Below, one piece after another: positions 53,050-62,376 of a stretch of 64,000 nucleotides of DNA; position 1 is the first letter of the stretch; every line of letters starts with the position of its first letter. Made by a program: the position numbers and the translations under genes. Location of the stretch: positions 62,001 through 126,000 of the forward strand of contig CAJTAK010000008.1 of NCBI GenBank assembly GCA_910574255.1. Direction: 5' to 3'. This DNA is from Clostridia bacterium (GTDB lineage Bacteria > Bacillota > Clostridia > Lachnospirales > Lachnospiraceae). The notes below the pieces were generated by a model. It had not been told where the DNA came from, searched no databases, and worked only from the letters and a program-made list of their open reading frames with translations.

Positions 53050-54087
53050 ATGAAATATCCATATCCTGTAATGTATAAAAATGTTTACAAATATGACGAT
53101 ATGAAGCGATCCGAACATATGGCGGTTCGCAAAACAGTGGGTTGGTATCTTTGGACGCACCAGCTGATAGAGGTTACCGGTAAGGATGCAGCAGCATTTC
53201 TGGAAATGATTTTTCCGAAGAATATAGGGAATCTGGCAATTGGCAGGGAACGCTATACGACTATGCTGGATGAATCGGGCCGGATTATTGATGATGTAGT
53301 AGTTTTCCGCATGGGAGAGCAGAAATTCTGGATCTCTACTCTTTTTAAGGTAGATCTGCAGGCATGGTTTACCGCCCATAAGGATGAGAGAGATGTGGCG
53401 TGGGAAGATATCACCAAGGACTGGGAAATGTATGCGGTACAGGGACCGAAAGCATTGGAAATGGTGAATGCGTTGGTTAAGGAGCCTGTGGACGACCAGA
53501 AGTTTTTCCAGATAAAAGCCAACGAGATCGATGGGCTTCCTGTGTATATCAATCGGGCAGGCTATACAGGCGAGAAAGTAGGCTATGAGATCTATTATTC
53601 CAAGGCAGATGCACCTGAACAGGAGAAGAAACTGCGTGCCTTGGCTGAAACGTTAGGCGGCAGGGAGGTAACAGAATTTCAGGTTATGGCCTGGACACTT
53701 CCCTGTGAAGCCGGATTTTTCTACATGCGGGATTTGCGTCATACAAATCCCTTTGAGGTGGGCTTGGAAAGTGGCATCAACTGGGAAAAAGAATTTATCG
53801 GAAAGGAAGCTCTCTTAAAAGTTCGTGAGGAGGGTCCCGGGCGAGAGGTGGTCGGTTTTACTGTAGAAGATGCAGATATTCACATCAAAGGCCGAAATAT
53901 GGGAAACGAGGGTGAAAAGGTTTACGTGGACGGCGAAGAGAGCGGCCGTGTTATGAAGATTACCTACAGCTATGTGCACGAGATTAATAATGGAACGATT
54001 ATTTGTAAAAAGGGTGCGTTAAAGCCGGGTGATAAAGTATTGCTCCATGGTCACGAAGCTACAATTTGTGCCCCGAAGTTTATCTGA
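53050..54087 (+). CDS. GcvT-fold (aminomethyltransferase-like) folate enzyme
   Basis: A 345-residue protein with the GcvT/DmdA/LigM architecture: MLDESGRIIDDVVVFRMGEQKFWIS, INRAGYTGEKVGYEIYYS and a C-terminal barrel domain (VYVDGEESGRVMKITYSYVHEINNG). Enzymes of this fold move methyl or methylene groups from an N-, O- or S-methyl substrate to tetrahydrofolate. No GcvP/GcvH genes are near, so a demethylase is more likely than glycine cleavage. AGAAAGGAG lies before the ATG. Second gene of the operon. Confidence 0.75.
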   Translation: MKYPYPVMYKNVYKYDDMKRSEHMAVRKTVGWYLWTHQLIEVTGKDAAAFLEMIFPKNIGNLAIGRERYTTMLDESGRIIDDVVVFRMGEQKFWISTLFKVDLQAWFTAHKDERDVAWEDITKDWEMYAVQGPKALEMVNALVKEPVDDQKFFQIKANEIDGLPVYINRAGYTGEKVGYEIYYSKADAPEQEKKLRALAETLGGREVTEFQVMAWTLPCEAGFFYMRDLRHTNPFEVGLESGINWEKEFIGKEALLKVREEGPGREVVGFTVEDADIHIKGRNMGNEGEKVYVDGEESGRVMKITYSYVHEINNGTIICKKGALKPGDKVLLHGHEATICAPKFI

Positions 54088-54152
54088 ATGTTCGCCTTTC
54101 CGGGGATGGCTTTTGCCGTCCCCGGAAAGAGAGATTGAAAAAGGAGGGTATT

Positions 54153-55067
54153 ATGGGGGTTGATCCAACAGCATTAATTACATCAATTATGAATGGCTAT
54201 ATTACGGAAACGGCTTCTCTGGAGGAGATGCTGTATGTAAAAGGGAAAGTGGCAATTGTGACAGGAGGAGCTTCCGGATTGGGCTTTTGTATAGCACAAA
54301 GACTTCTTCAGGGAGGGGCAAGTGTTGTGCTAGCCAGTTCAAGCACAGAGAAAGGAAAAACAGCCCTGGAACTTTTGAAGAGAGCCGGTTATGAAAAGGT
54401 GTCCTATATTCAAACAGATGTGAGAAGAGAGGACGAAGTCAAAGGGATGGTAGAATTTGCGGTTAAAACCTATGGTTCACTGGATATCCTGGTGACATCC
54501 GGCGGGGTATGGGGATTTGCACATGTTTACGATATGCCGGAGGAAGAATTCAGGCGTGTTGTTGATGTGAACCTGGTTGGTTCTTTCCTCTGTGCAAAGC
54601 ATGCCAGCAAATACATGATAGAGCATGATATAAAGGGGAAAATTGTTCTGATCTCCTCAAACTCTGCGTTTTTGTCGCAGCCGGTATTTGGCGGTTATGC
54701 TCATTATGTAGCGTCAAAGGGGGGAGTGGTCGCTATGACGCAGGAACTGGCAAAAGAATTGAAGCGTTTTGGCATCTGCGTCAATACTGTGGCACCAGGC
54801 GGGATGATGACTCCGGGAAACTTTTACAATGGGCCTTGTCAGAAGCTTCCACCGGAAAAATTAAAGGAGATAGGAGAGGAAATGACTGTCAATCAGATGG
54901 ATGAGATTCCGTCGGCTGACAGTGTGGCGATTGTGGCCTATGGTATGTGCACCAGAATGTCAGACGGCATGAATGGAGAATGCATCGTGGCTGACAGCGG
55001 CATGATGAGAAATATTGTCAAGCATCAGCCGGCAATCCGGGAATATCCTGCCAAAAAGGAAGCGTGA
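54153..55067 (+). CDS. Short-chain dehydrogenase/reductase
   Basis: A 304-residue SDR with TGGASGLG cofactor loop, VTSGGVWGF, catalytic YVASKGG (Tyr-x3-Lys), and an extra 40-residue N-terminal segment (LITSIMNGYITETASLEEML). ATG at 54153 follows AAGGAGGG. Third gene of the operon; it would oxidise or reduce a hydroxyl on the same substrate handled by the GcvT-fold enzyme. Confidence 0.85.
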   Translation: MGVDPTALITSIMNGYITETASLEEMLYVKGKVAIVTGGASGLGFCIAQRLLQGGASVVLASSSTEKGKTALELLKRAGYEKVSYIQTDVRREDEVKGMVEFAVKTYGSLDILVTSGGVWGFAHVYDMPEEEFRRVVDVNLVGSFLCAKHASKYMIEHDIKGKIVLISSNSAFLSQPVFGGYAHYVASKGGVVAMTQELAKELKRFGICVNTVAPGGMMTPGNFYNGPCQKLPPEKLKEIGEEMTVNQMDEIPSADSVAIVAYGMCTRMSDGMNGECIVADSGMMRNIVKHQPAIREYPAKKEA

Positions 55068-55226
55068 AAACCGTAAAATAAATTGGTGTTAGTCGAAAAA
55101 GATTTTTAATATTTTTTTAACAGATTATGATCCTCTTTATAACTTCCGATATATTAAGTATATGAAAGATATTCCAGCGAAAGGCAGATAAAAAATATAT
55201 CTGCAACAAAAGGAGGTTCAAGATCT

Positions 55227-56186
55227 ATGATAAAATGCACCTGCTATCATTCCGCACCATCCCAGGCAATCACCTCCTGGAGAGATCAGATAACCCCGGA
55301 ACAGGATGCGAAGATAAGAGAAGAATTTTCCTCCAAAAAGCCTTTGAACGAAAAGCCCCTGGCATTGCCGGAAAATTCAGGAACATCCCCTGCGGCACCC
55401 GTAAAGCGGAAACCGATCGTGATAGAAACAGGTCCGGTCAGGCCTGTCCACACCGGCTACGCCCGGATTGACAATGCGATCACCGATGCATTAAAAGGAA
55501 AAAGCCAGGAGTTAAAGGATAATGTTTATAAGATTATCCGGGATGATTTTCTCCCCCACAACGTCCATGGACTGGAAGAAGCGGACCGGCTGGCACAGAT
55601 TGGACTTGGCGTGGAAAAGGCACAATATCTTGCGGATCAGTTTATGGATGACAAAACCAAGTCTTCTTTCATGGAAGCCATGCGTTCCATTGCCAGGATA
55701 GGCACAAAGGGAACACGCATCAGCGACTGTGAGATGGATTATAATGTAAAGCGTATCATACAGATAGATGGGGCCGGCTATGTGCACGAAGATCATTCGG
55801 AAGAGTATCTTTATGCTATGGAAATGAAAGCCCCAAAGGAATATGAGACCTATAAGAAGCTTAAGGAAACGTCAGGAGATACAGAAGCCGCTTTCTTCAT
55901 GGTTCGGTGGGCCATGAAGAATCTGAATCTTATAAACGGCAATCGAAAGAATTACAAAGAGAAGCAGGAAGAGCAGTATGAAAAGCTTCAGAAAGTAGAA
56001 CTGGATCAAACCTTTGCCAGAACGGATACCACAAGCAAGGAGAGCTTCCTGGCATCCATCCGGGAAAAGCTCCAGGCCAATAAAAGCCTGCAGATAGATC
56101 TCTTTTTGAAACAGATATCCAATATGACAAAGACGCCGGGAGACTATTTGTTTGGGCGAAGACAGGAGTTTACGGCCAGGGCATAA
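55227..56186 (+). CDS. Hypothetical protein, 319 residues
   Basis: A soluble protein with a Pro-rich N-terminal segment (about 35-75) and a helical, charged remainder (LKDNVYKIIRDDFLPHNVHGLEEADRLAQIGLGVEKAQYLADQFM; EKLQKVELDQTFARTD). Not recognised; recalls uncharacterised Lachnospiraceae proteins with long helical repeats. No signal peptide or membrane segment. AAAGGAGG lies before the ATG, and its own promoter region separates it from the SDR gene. Confidence 0.6.
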   Translation: MIKCTCYHSAPSQAITSWRDQITPEQDAKIREEFSSKKPLNEKPLALPENSGTSPAAPVKRKPIVIETGPVRPVHTGYARIDNAITDALKGKSQELKDNVYKIIRDDFLPHNVHGLEEADRLAQIGLGVEKAQYLADQFMDDKTKSSFMEAMRSIARIGTKGTRISDCEMDYNVKRIIQIDGAGYVHEDHSEEYLYAMEMKAPKEYETYKKLKETSGDTEAAFFMVRWAMKNLNLINGNRKNYKEKQEEQYEKLQKVELDQTFARTDTTSKESFLASIREKLQANKSLQIDLFLKQISNMTKTPGDYLFGRRQEFTARA

Positions 56187-56232
56187 AAAGACAGACTGAA
56201 AATCTGAAAGCAGACATTTCCATACAAAGAAT

Positions 56233-57102
56233 CTAATTATTTCCCATCTGTCCTGACTTTCTGTAATCTGAGGGGGACATCCCTTTCTGCTTCCGAAAGA
56301 TCCGGCTGAAATACAGGGGATTGTCATATCCCACAATCTGTCCGATCTCTGTAATATTGTAATTGGTGGTCTCCAGAAGCATCTGGGCATTGGTAATGCG
56401 TCTTGATACAATATACTGCATGGGCGTGGTGTGAGTATACTGCTTAAAGCTGCGGATAAACCAGCTCACACTCATGCCCCTTGCGGAAGCGTACTCCTCG
56501 ATATTCACCTCCGTATTGTAATTATCATTGAAAAACTGCATGGCAAGAGACATTTCCGCATCCAGATAATCATTTTTCCGGGTGTGTTCTCTGGTAAGCT
56601 GTCGGTGAATCAGAATAAAAAGCTGACGCAGCAGCAGGGTTAAGACTTCCGGATAATGAGTCTGACACCGCTGTAGCTCATGGATCATCTGCTTGAAAAT
56701 CCGGGCATAGTCCAGAGAGGTTCCAGTGGGAAGCACTCGCATTTCGTTCGTAATGCCATAGCCCTGGAGAATTTTTTTCACGCTGCTTCCGGTAAAGTGC
56801 ACCCAGTACACTTCTGTCTGCTCATTCCCGTAATACACATACCGCTGCGGCTCCCTGGGCCGGTAGAGCACCATATGTCCGGCGGGTACAATCGTATCCG
56901 TCTCATTATGATCAAAATAAAAATGAGCAATGCCAGAAGCGATATACAGTAATTGGAAATCCACCCGTCCCCTGGGTCGGTAGGTGGGAAGCTTCGGGCG
57001 TGTATACAGATGATACGTTCCGCAGCTTCCCACAATCAGAGGCTTGCTCTTATCCTTAAAATCCACCAGAGAATTATTTAAATATGCGGAATTGATATAC
57101 AT
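56233..57102 (-). CDS. AraC-family regulator with cupin domain
   Basis: A 289-residue AraC protein: N-terminal cupin-like sugar-sensing domain (RPRGRVDFQLLYIASGIAHFYFDHNE ... GHMVLYRPREPQRY) and C-terminal double HTH (VNIEEYASARGMSVSWFIRSFKQYT; YNITEIGQIVGYDNPLYFSRIFRKQKGMSPSDYRK). Divergent from the beta-galactosidase gene, which it most likely activates in response to a sugar. Confidence 0.9.
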   Translation of the reverse strand: MYINSAYLNNSLVDFKDKSKPLIVGSCGTYHLYTRPKLPTYRPRGRVDFQLLYIASGIAHFYFDHNETDTIVPAGHMVLYRPREPQRYVYYGNEQTEVYWVHFTGSSVKKILQGYGITNEMRVLPTGTSLDYARIFKQMIHELQRCQTHYPEVLTLLLRQLFILIHRQLTREHTRKNDYLDAEMSLAMQFFNDNYNTEVNIEEYASARGMSVSWFIRSFKQYTHTTPMQYIVSRRITNAQMLLETTNYNITEIGQIVGYDNPLYFSRIFRKQKGMSPSDYRKSGQMGNN

Positions 57103-57363
57103 ACCCTTGCTTGCCCCCTTTTTTGAAATTTTTATCTGCCTGTATCTGCTTTATATCACATGGCTCGTCCGAAAAGGCTCCTTATAAAAGAATTGTATCA
57201 TTTTGTGCATGTTTTGTCTAATGCAGTCCATGGACGTTTCGCCCAAAAATCACTATAATATGGATTAAGATAAGAAGAACGGAAAACAATTGGAAAAGAA
57301 GAGTCCAATAAAGTAACAGAAAATAAAATATTTACAAAACTGGAACAGGAGGTTTAGCAATTC

Positions 57364-60300
57364 ATGATTGTACCAAGAAACTACGAAAATCTAAAAGTCC
57401 TGCATGAAAACACCATGCCGCCCCGGGCCTACTACATTCCGGCATCTATGCGGATGGACACCCTTGTAGAGAGCCGGGAGGATTCGGATCGGTTTAGGCT
57501 CTTAAACGGTGACTGGCGTTTTTCATACTACCCAAGCATCTATGAGCTAAGGGATGCCTTTTATGAGCCGGATTTTGATGCTTCATCCTTTGACCGTATT
57601 CAGGTGCCGGGCAACTGGCAGACGGCGGGATATGATACCCACCAGTACACCAACATCCGCTACCCATTTCCCTTTGATCCGCCGTACATTCCCCAGGACA
57701 ATCCCTGCGGGGCCTACATACGGGAGTTCGACTATCAGAGGGAGGAGGAAGCTCCTGCGGTATATCTGAACTTTGAGGGCGTGGATTCCTGCTTTTACGT
57801 ATGGCTTAATGGAACCTACATCGGCTACAGCCAGGTGTCTCACAGCACAAGCGAGTTTGACGTAAGCCATGCTGTTGCGGAGGGAAAAAACCGTCTGGCC
57901 GTACTGGTTCTCAAGTGGTGTGACGGAAGCTATCTGGAGGATCAGGACAAATTCCGTATGAGTGGCATTTTCCGGGATGTATATTTGCTGAAGCGTCCTA
58001 AGAAAACGATCTGCGACTATTTTGTAAAGACAGCTTTGGAAAATGGAACCGCAAAAGTAATGGTAGACTTCACTTTTGTTCAGGAGCAGATACCGGTAAC
58101 GGTCTCTCTCTATGATCAGGAAAATCGCCTTGTAGCTTCCGGAAAGATACCGGTAACGGAAAATCTTTCTCCGGATTCCGGAAAGCTCCGGGGGGAGGAC
58201 GGCATCGTACTGCGTATTCCGGACCCGATTTTGTGGAATACGGAAGAGCCTTACCTCTACACCCTGGTGTTGGAGACGGAACATGAGGTGATCACGGATC
58301 ATATAGGACTGCGTGAGATAAAAATTATTGGAAAAACCGTGTATTTTAATGGAAAACGCCTGATATTCCGGGGTGTGAACCGTCACGATTCCGACCCTGT
58401 GACCGGCTTTGCCATAAGCAGGGAGCAGATGATCACGGATTTGACCTTAATGAAACAGCACAATTTCAACGCAATCCGAACAAGCCACTATCCCAACTCT
58501 CCGGTATTCTGCCAGCTCTGCGACAAATACGGCTTTCTGGTGATAGGAGAAGCAGATATAGAGAGCCACGGGCCGTCAGAAATCTATTACCAGGATAATA
58601 CCGATGCCAACAAATTCGATCGATGGAATGAACCCATTGCGGACGCACCCATGTGGGAGGAATCCATTCTGGATCGGGTACGCCGTCTGGTGGAGCGAGA
58701 CAAAAACCGCCCCTGCGTTGTTATCTGGTCTATGGGAAACGAAAGTGCCTACGGATGTAACTTTGAAAAGGCCCTGAAGTGGACAAAGGAATATGACACC
58801 TCCAGGCTGACCCACTATGAGAGTGCCAGATACCGGAAGAGTGGAAAGACATACGACTACTCCAACCTGGATTTATACAGCCGGATGTACCCCTCCTTTG
58901 AGGAGATTGAGGATTATCTGGCCCATGACCCCGCAAAGCCCATGATTCTCTGCGAGTACAGCCATGCCATGGGAAACGGCCCGGGGGATCTGGAGGATTA
59001 CTTTGAGCTGTTCCATGAAAATGAAACTATGTGCGGCGGATTTGTCTGGGAATGGTGTGACCATGCCATTGACCACGGTAAAACGAAAGAGGGAAAGACT
59101 GTTTATTACTATGGGGGGGATCACGGGGAGGTTATTCACGATGGAAACTTTTGCATGGACGGTCTGGTTTATCCGGATCGCCGCCCCCATACGGGACTGC
59201 TGGAATATCGCAATGTGTACCGTCCGGTGAGGATTGTATCTTATGATCCGGATGCCGGAATGCTCATGCTTCAAAGTTATCTGGATTTTACGGATCTAAA
59301 GGAGGAAATAGAAATTCATTATGAGGTAAGCTGTGACGGCACATACCGGAAGACCGGGGTGCTTCCTGGCTGTTCCATAAAACCGGGACAGACGGGAAAT
59401 ATTCCCTTGCAGATAAGTGTACCGGAATCGGGCCGGTCCTATCTGAAATTCACCTATTATCAGAAAAGAGAGACTATGCTGGTTCCGGCGGGTTGTCTGC
59501 TTGGCTATGAAGAGCTTCCCCTTAAGACCGGGGATAACAGAAACCAGACTGCAAGCAGGCTTATGAAGTCTGAAAAGTCCGCAGCAGGGGCAGCAATAAG
59601 GATCACGGAAACAGAGGAGACCTTTGTACTGGAGGGAGAGAACTTTACTTATTGCTTTGACCGGCGGACCGGATTGTTCTCCGGACTCCAGTTCGGGGGG
59701 CGTGAATATCTGAACCATCCTATGGAGGTGAATATCTGGCGTGCTCCTACGGATAATGATATGTATATCAGGCAGGAGTGGCAGCGTGCCCAGTATGACA
59801 GGGCTTATGTGCGTGCCTATGATGCCCTGATTAGCCGGACAGAAACCGGAGTAGAGATACAAAGCCATATGTCCGTGGGGGCGGCTGCGGTGCAGCCCAT
59901 GATGGGGATAGAAGCCGTTTGGCAGGTAGAGACAGACGGGGGGCTTTTTGTTTCCCTTTTTGTAAAGCGTAACATGGAATTCCCGGAGCTTCCCAGATTC
60001 GGAATCCGTCTGTTCCTGAATCATGAGCTTAACCAGGTATCTTATTACGGCATGGGACCGTATGAGAGCTATCGGGATAAGCATAGGGCAGCCGTTCACG
60101 GATTGTACCAGGCCCTGGTGCAAAAGCTCCATGAGGACTATCTTCGTCCCCAGGAGAATGGAAGCCATATGGATTGTGATTATGTGACTTTATCGGGAGG
60201 TACTTACGGTCTGACGGCAGTATCCGGGCGGCCTTTCTCATTTAACGCATCAATTTATACACAGGAGGAATTGGAGAGAAAAACACATTACTATGAATTG

Positions 60301-60450
60301 GAGTCCTCTGACAGTACTATTTTGTGTCTGGACTATGCCCAGAACGGAATCGGCTCCAACAGCTGCGGGCCAAGGCTTAAGGAAGTCTATCGGTTTGATG
60401 AAGAGACATTTACATTTCAAATAAAGCTTGTACCATTTCTGAAGAAGTAA
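57364..60450 (+). CDS. lacZ: Beta-galactosidase, GH2 family
   Basis: A 1028-residue LacZ/EbgA-type enzyme, close to the normal 1020-1050. Acid/base E460 is in WSMGNESAYG, and the nucleophile E531 is in LCEYSHAMGNGPGDL. The N-terminal jelly roll (VPGNWQTAGYDTHQYTNI) and the C-terminal small-chain domain (WRAPTDNDMYI, PYESYRDKHRA) are complete. It has no signal peptide and hydrolyses beta-galactosides in the cytoplasm. It is followed by a GPH symporter, giving an uptake-plus-hydrolysis pair. GGAGG precedes the ATG. Confidence 0.92.
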   Translation: MIVPRNYENLKVLHENTMPPRAYYIPASMRMDTLVESREDSDRFRLLNGDWRFSYYPSIYELRDAFYEPDFDASSFDRIQVPGNWQTAGYDTHQYTNIRYPFPFDPPYIPQDNPCGAYIREFDYQREEEAPAVYLNFEGVDSCFYVWLNGTYIGYSQVSHSTSEFDVSHAVAEGKNRLAVLVLKWCDGSYLEDQDKFRMSGIFRDVYLLKRPKKTICDYFVKTALENGTAKVMVDFTFVQEQIPVTVSLYDQENRLVASGKIPVTENLSPDSGKLRGEDGIVLRIPDPILWNTEEPYLYTLVLETEHEVITDHIGLREIKIIGKTVYFNGKRLIFRGVNRHDSDPVTGFAISREQMITDLTLMKQHNFNAIRTSHYPNSPVFCQLCDKYGFLVIGEADIESHGPSEIYYQDNTDANKFDRWNEPIADAPMWEESILDRVRRLVERDKNRPCVVIWSMGNESAYGCNFEKALKWTKEYDTSRLTHYESARYRKSGKTYDYSNLDLYSRMYPSFEEIEDYLAHDPAKPMILCEYSHAMGNGPGDLEDYFELFHENETMCGGFVWEWCDHAIDHGKTKEGKTVYYYGGDHGEVIHDGNFCMDGLVYPDRRPHTGLLEYRNVYRPVRIVSYDPDAGMLMLQSYLDFTDLKEEIEIHYEVSCDGTYRKTGVLPGCSIKPGQTGNIPLQISVPESGRSYLKFTYYQKRETMLVPAGCLLGYEELPLKTGDNRNQTASRLMKSEKSAAGAAIRITETEETFVLEGENFTYCFDRRTGLFSGLQFGGREYLNHPMEVNIWRAPTDNDMYIRQEWQRAQYDRAYVRAYDALISRTETGVEIQSHMSVGAAAVQPMMGIEAVWQVETDGGLFVSLFVKRNMEFPELPRFGIRLFLNHELNQVSYYGMGPYESYRDKHRAAVHGLYQALVQKLHEDYLRPQENGSHMDCDYVTLSGGTYGLTAVSGRPFSFNASIYTQEELERKTHYYELESSDSTILCLDYAQNGIGSNSCGPRLKEVYRFDEETFTFQIKLVPFLKK

Positions 60451-60551
60451 GTTACAGTTTGCTTTGCGAACTGCAGCGAAATAAGAGGAACCATATTTTT
60501 ACCCAGGTATCTTAGCATGCAGAATCCGGAACCAGATACTTGGGGAAAAAT

Positions 60552-60673
60552 GGAACTAAAATGATTTAACAGCACCGATTGTGCAGTACCCAGATGGATT
60601 TACGGACACATCTTTTAGTGGCCGGAAATTCATCTATACTGCCGGGTACTGTACAATCGGTGCGGAACTAAAA
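60552..60673. repeat. Small inverted-repeat insertion flanked by 10-base direct repeats
   Basis: GCACCGATTGTGCAGTACCC (60572-60591) and its inverse (60644-60663) pair with one mismatch around a 52-base centre. GGAACTAAAA is present on both sides (60552-60561 and 60664-60673), like a target duplication. It stands in the lacZ-symporter spacer and looks like a small non-coding transposable unit or a long RNA stem. Confidence 0.5.
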
Positions 60674-60689
60674 ATAGAAGGGAGCACTT

Positions 60690-62081
60690 ATGCAGGAAAA
60701 AACGTATTTAAAATGGTACAACAAAGTGGGATACGGTTCCGGAGATATTGCAGGAAATGTGGTATATGCATTCCTATCCTCCTTTGTAATGATTTACCTT
60801 ACCAACACCGTAGGACTTCATCCCGGTGTGGTAGGCTCGCTGATTGCGGCCTCCAAGCTCTTTGACGGAGTGACGGACATCTTTTTCGGGGCCATGATTG
60901 ACAAGACAAAAAGCAGGCTCGGAAAGGCAAGACCCTGGATGCTCTACGGGTATGTCGGCTGTGCCCTTACACTGGCCGCCATCTTTGCCATCCCCGTAGA
61001 TTTGGGAAAAACGGCTCAGTACGCATGGTTCTTTATTGCCTACACCCTGTTAAATGCGGTGTTCTATACAGCAAACAACATTGCCTACTCCGCCCTCACC
61101 GCCCTTGTGACGAAAAACAGCAAGGAGCGTGTGCAGATGGGTTCCTATCGGTTTATCTTCGCATTCGGCACAAGCCTGCTGATTCAGTCCGTCACCATCC
61201 AGGCGGTGGCTGCCTGCGGCGGAGGGGCCGGGGGCTGGAGAACGGTGGCCATTATTTATGCTCTTATCGGCCTGGCTGTAAACACTATTTCCGCCCTGTC
61301 CGTAAAGGAGCTTTCCGAGGAGGAGCTGCGTGAAGATGCAGGGAAGAATAAGCCGGAGGAAAAATACGGGCTTGCCACAGCCGCAAAGCTTCTGGCTTCC
61401 AACAAGTTTTATCTGATGATCTGTGCGGTGTATATCCTCCAACAGATCTATACAGCAATGATAAACATGGGCATTTACTACATGACCTATGTTTTGAAAA
61501 ATGAAAATCTGTACGGTGTATTTTCCTGGGCCATGAACATTCCGCTGATTGCGGCCCTTGTATTTACCCCCACCCTGGTAGCAAGATGGAAAGGCATGTA
61601 TAAGCTGAACTTAAGGGGCTATATGCTTGGTACCCTGGGCCGGGCACTGGTAGTCGTGGCAGGCTATCTTGGAAGCGTTCCCCTGATGCTGCTGTTTACG
61701 GGGATCGCAGCCTTTGGGCAGGGACCCTGGCAGGGCGATATGAATGCGGTGATAGCCTCCTGCTCCGAGTACACCTATCTGAGAACAGGAAAGCGGGTGG
61801 ACGGAACCATGTACTCCTGCACCTCCCTGGGCGTGAAGCTGGGAGGTGGCCTTGGAACCGCCATTGCAGGCTGGCTGCTTGCCGCAAGCGGATTCGATAA
61901 AAACCTGACTGTTCAGCCGGAATCCTGTATGCAGATGCTCTATTTTATGTACCTTTGGATTCCTCTGATTATCAATCTGGTGATTACCCTGGTGCTTTCC
62001 AGAATGAATGTGGAGGGTGCGAATGCAAAGCTGAAAGAACAGCTCAGGGGACAGGAAGAGGATGCTTACTGGATAAATTAG
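60690..62081 (+). CDS. GPH-family sugar:cation symporter
   Basis: A 463-residue membrane protein of the glycoside-pentoside-hexuronide group: GYGSGDIAGNVVYAFLSSFVMIYLTNTVGL, the motif DGVTDIFFGAMIDKTKSRLGKARPW, and about 12 membrane helices. It imports a glycoside with Na+ or H+. Placed behind lacZ, its likely cargo is lactose or another beta-galactoside. GAAGGGAG precedes the ATG; a terminator follows. Confidence 0.9.
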   Translation: MQEKTYLKWYNKVGYGSGDIAGNVVYAFLSSFVMIYLTNTVGLHPGVVGSLIAASKLFDGVTDIFFGAMIDKTKSRLGKARPWMLYGYVGCALTLAAIFAIPVDLGKTAQYAWFFIAYTLLNAVFYTANNIAYSALTALVTKNSKERVQMGSYRFIFAFGTSLLIQSVTIQAVAACGGGAGGWRTVAIIYALIGLAVNTISALSVKELSEEELREDAGKNKPEEKYGLATAAKLLASNKFYLMICAVYILQQIYTAMINMGIYYMTYVLKNENLYGVFSWAMNIPLIAALVFTPTLVARWKGMYKLNLRGYMLGTLGRALVVVAGYLGSVPLMLLFTGIAAFGQGPWQGDMNAVIASCSEYTYLRTGKRVDGTMYSCTSLGVKLGGGLGTAIAGWLLAASGFDKNLTVQPESCMQMLYFMYLWIPLIINLVITLVLSRMNVEGANAKLKEQLRGQEEDAYWIN

Positions 62082-62144
62082 AAAAAGTACACTATAACAC
62101 AAACAGCAGTAGATGTAACGCTTGCTGTCCGTGTCAGTAAAATT

Positions 62145-62187
62145 GGGGCATTGTCCTGTAGAAGCACTCTATGGGGCAATGCTTTTT
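62145..62187 (+). terminator. Terminator of the lacZ-symporter unit
   Basis: GGCATTGTCC and GGGGCAATGC pair (one G-T) and are followed by five T. Confidence 0.75.
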
Positions 62188-62200
62188 AAATAAGGGGTTT

Positions 62201-62278
62201 CTATGCGCGGTATACATGGCTGAAATAAACTGCGTAGAAGTCCAGAAGCTCATTGATAAAATGTCTGATTCGGTTCAT
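62201..62278 (-). CDS. Possible 25-residue peptide with strong ribosome site
   Basis: On the minus strand AAAGGAGG lies seven bases before an ATG (62278) that opens a 25-codon frame with aromatic and hydrophobic residues (MNRIRHFINELLDFYAVYF then SHVYRA). It could be a tiny protein, a leader peptide, or the stub of a gene cut by rearrangement. Evidence is only the ribosome site and composition. Confidence 0.3.
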   Translation of the reverse strand: MNRIRHFINELLDFYAVYFSHVYRA

Positions 62279-62376
62279 GCCGGTCCTCCTTTCTGTCAGA
62301 GACAGCTTTGCAAAAGCTTTTGCTGTCCGGTTCTTTTCTTTACACGCTTATCTTAGCAGAGAAAAAGGAGAATTAC

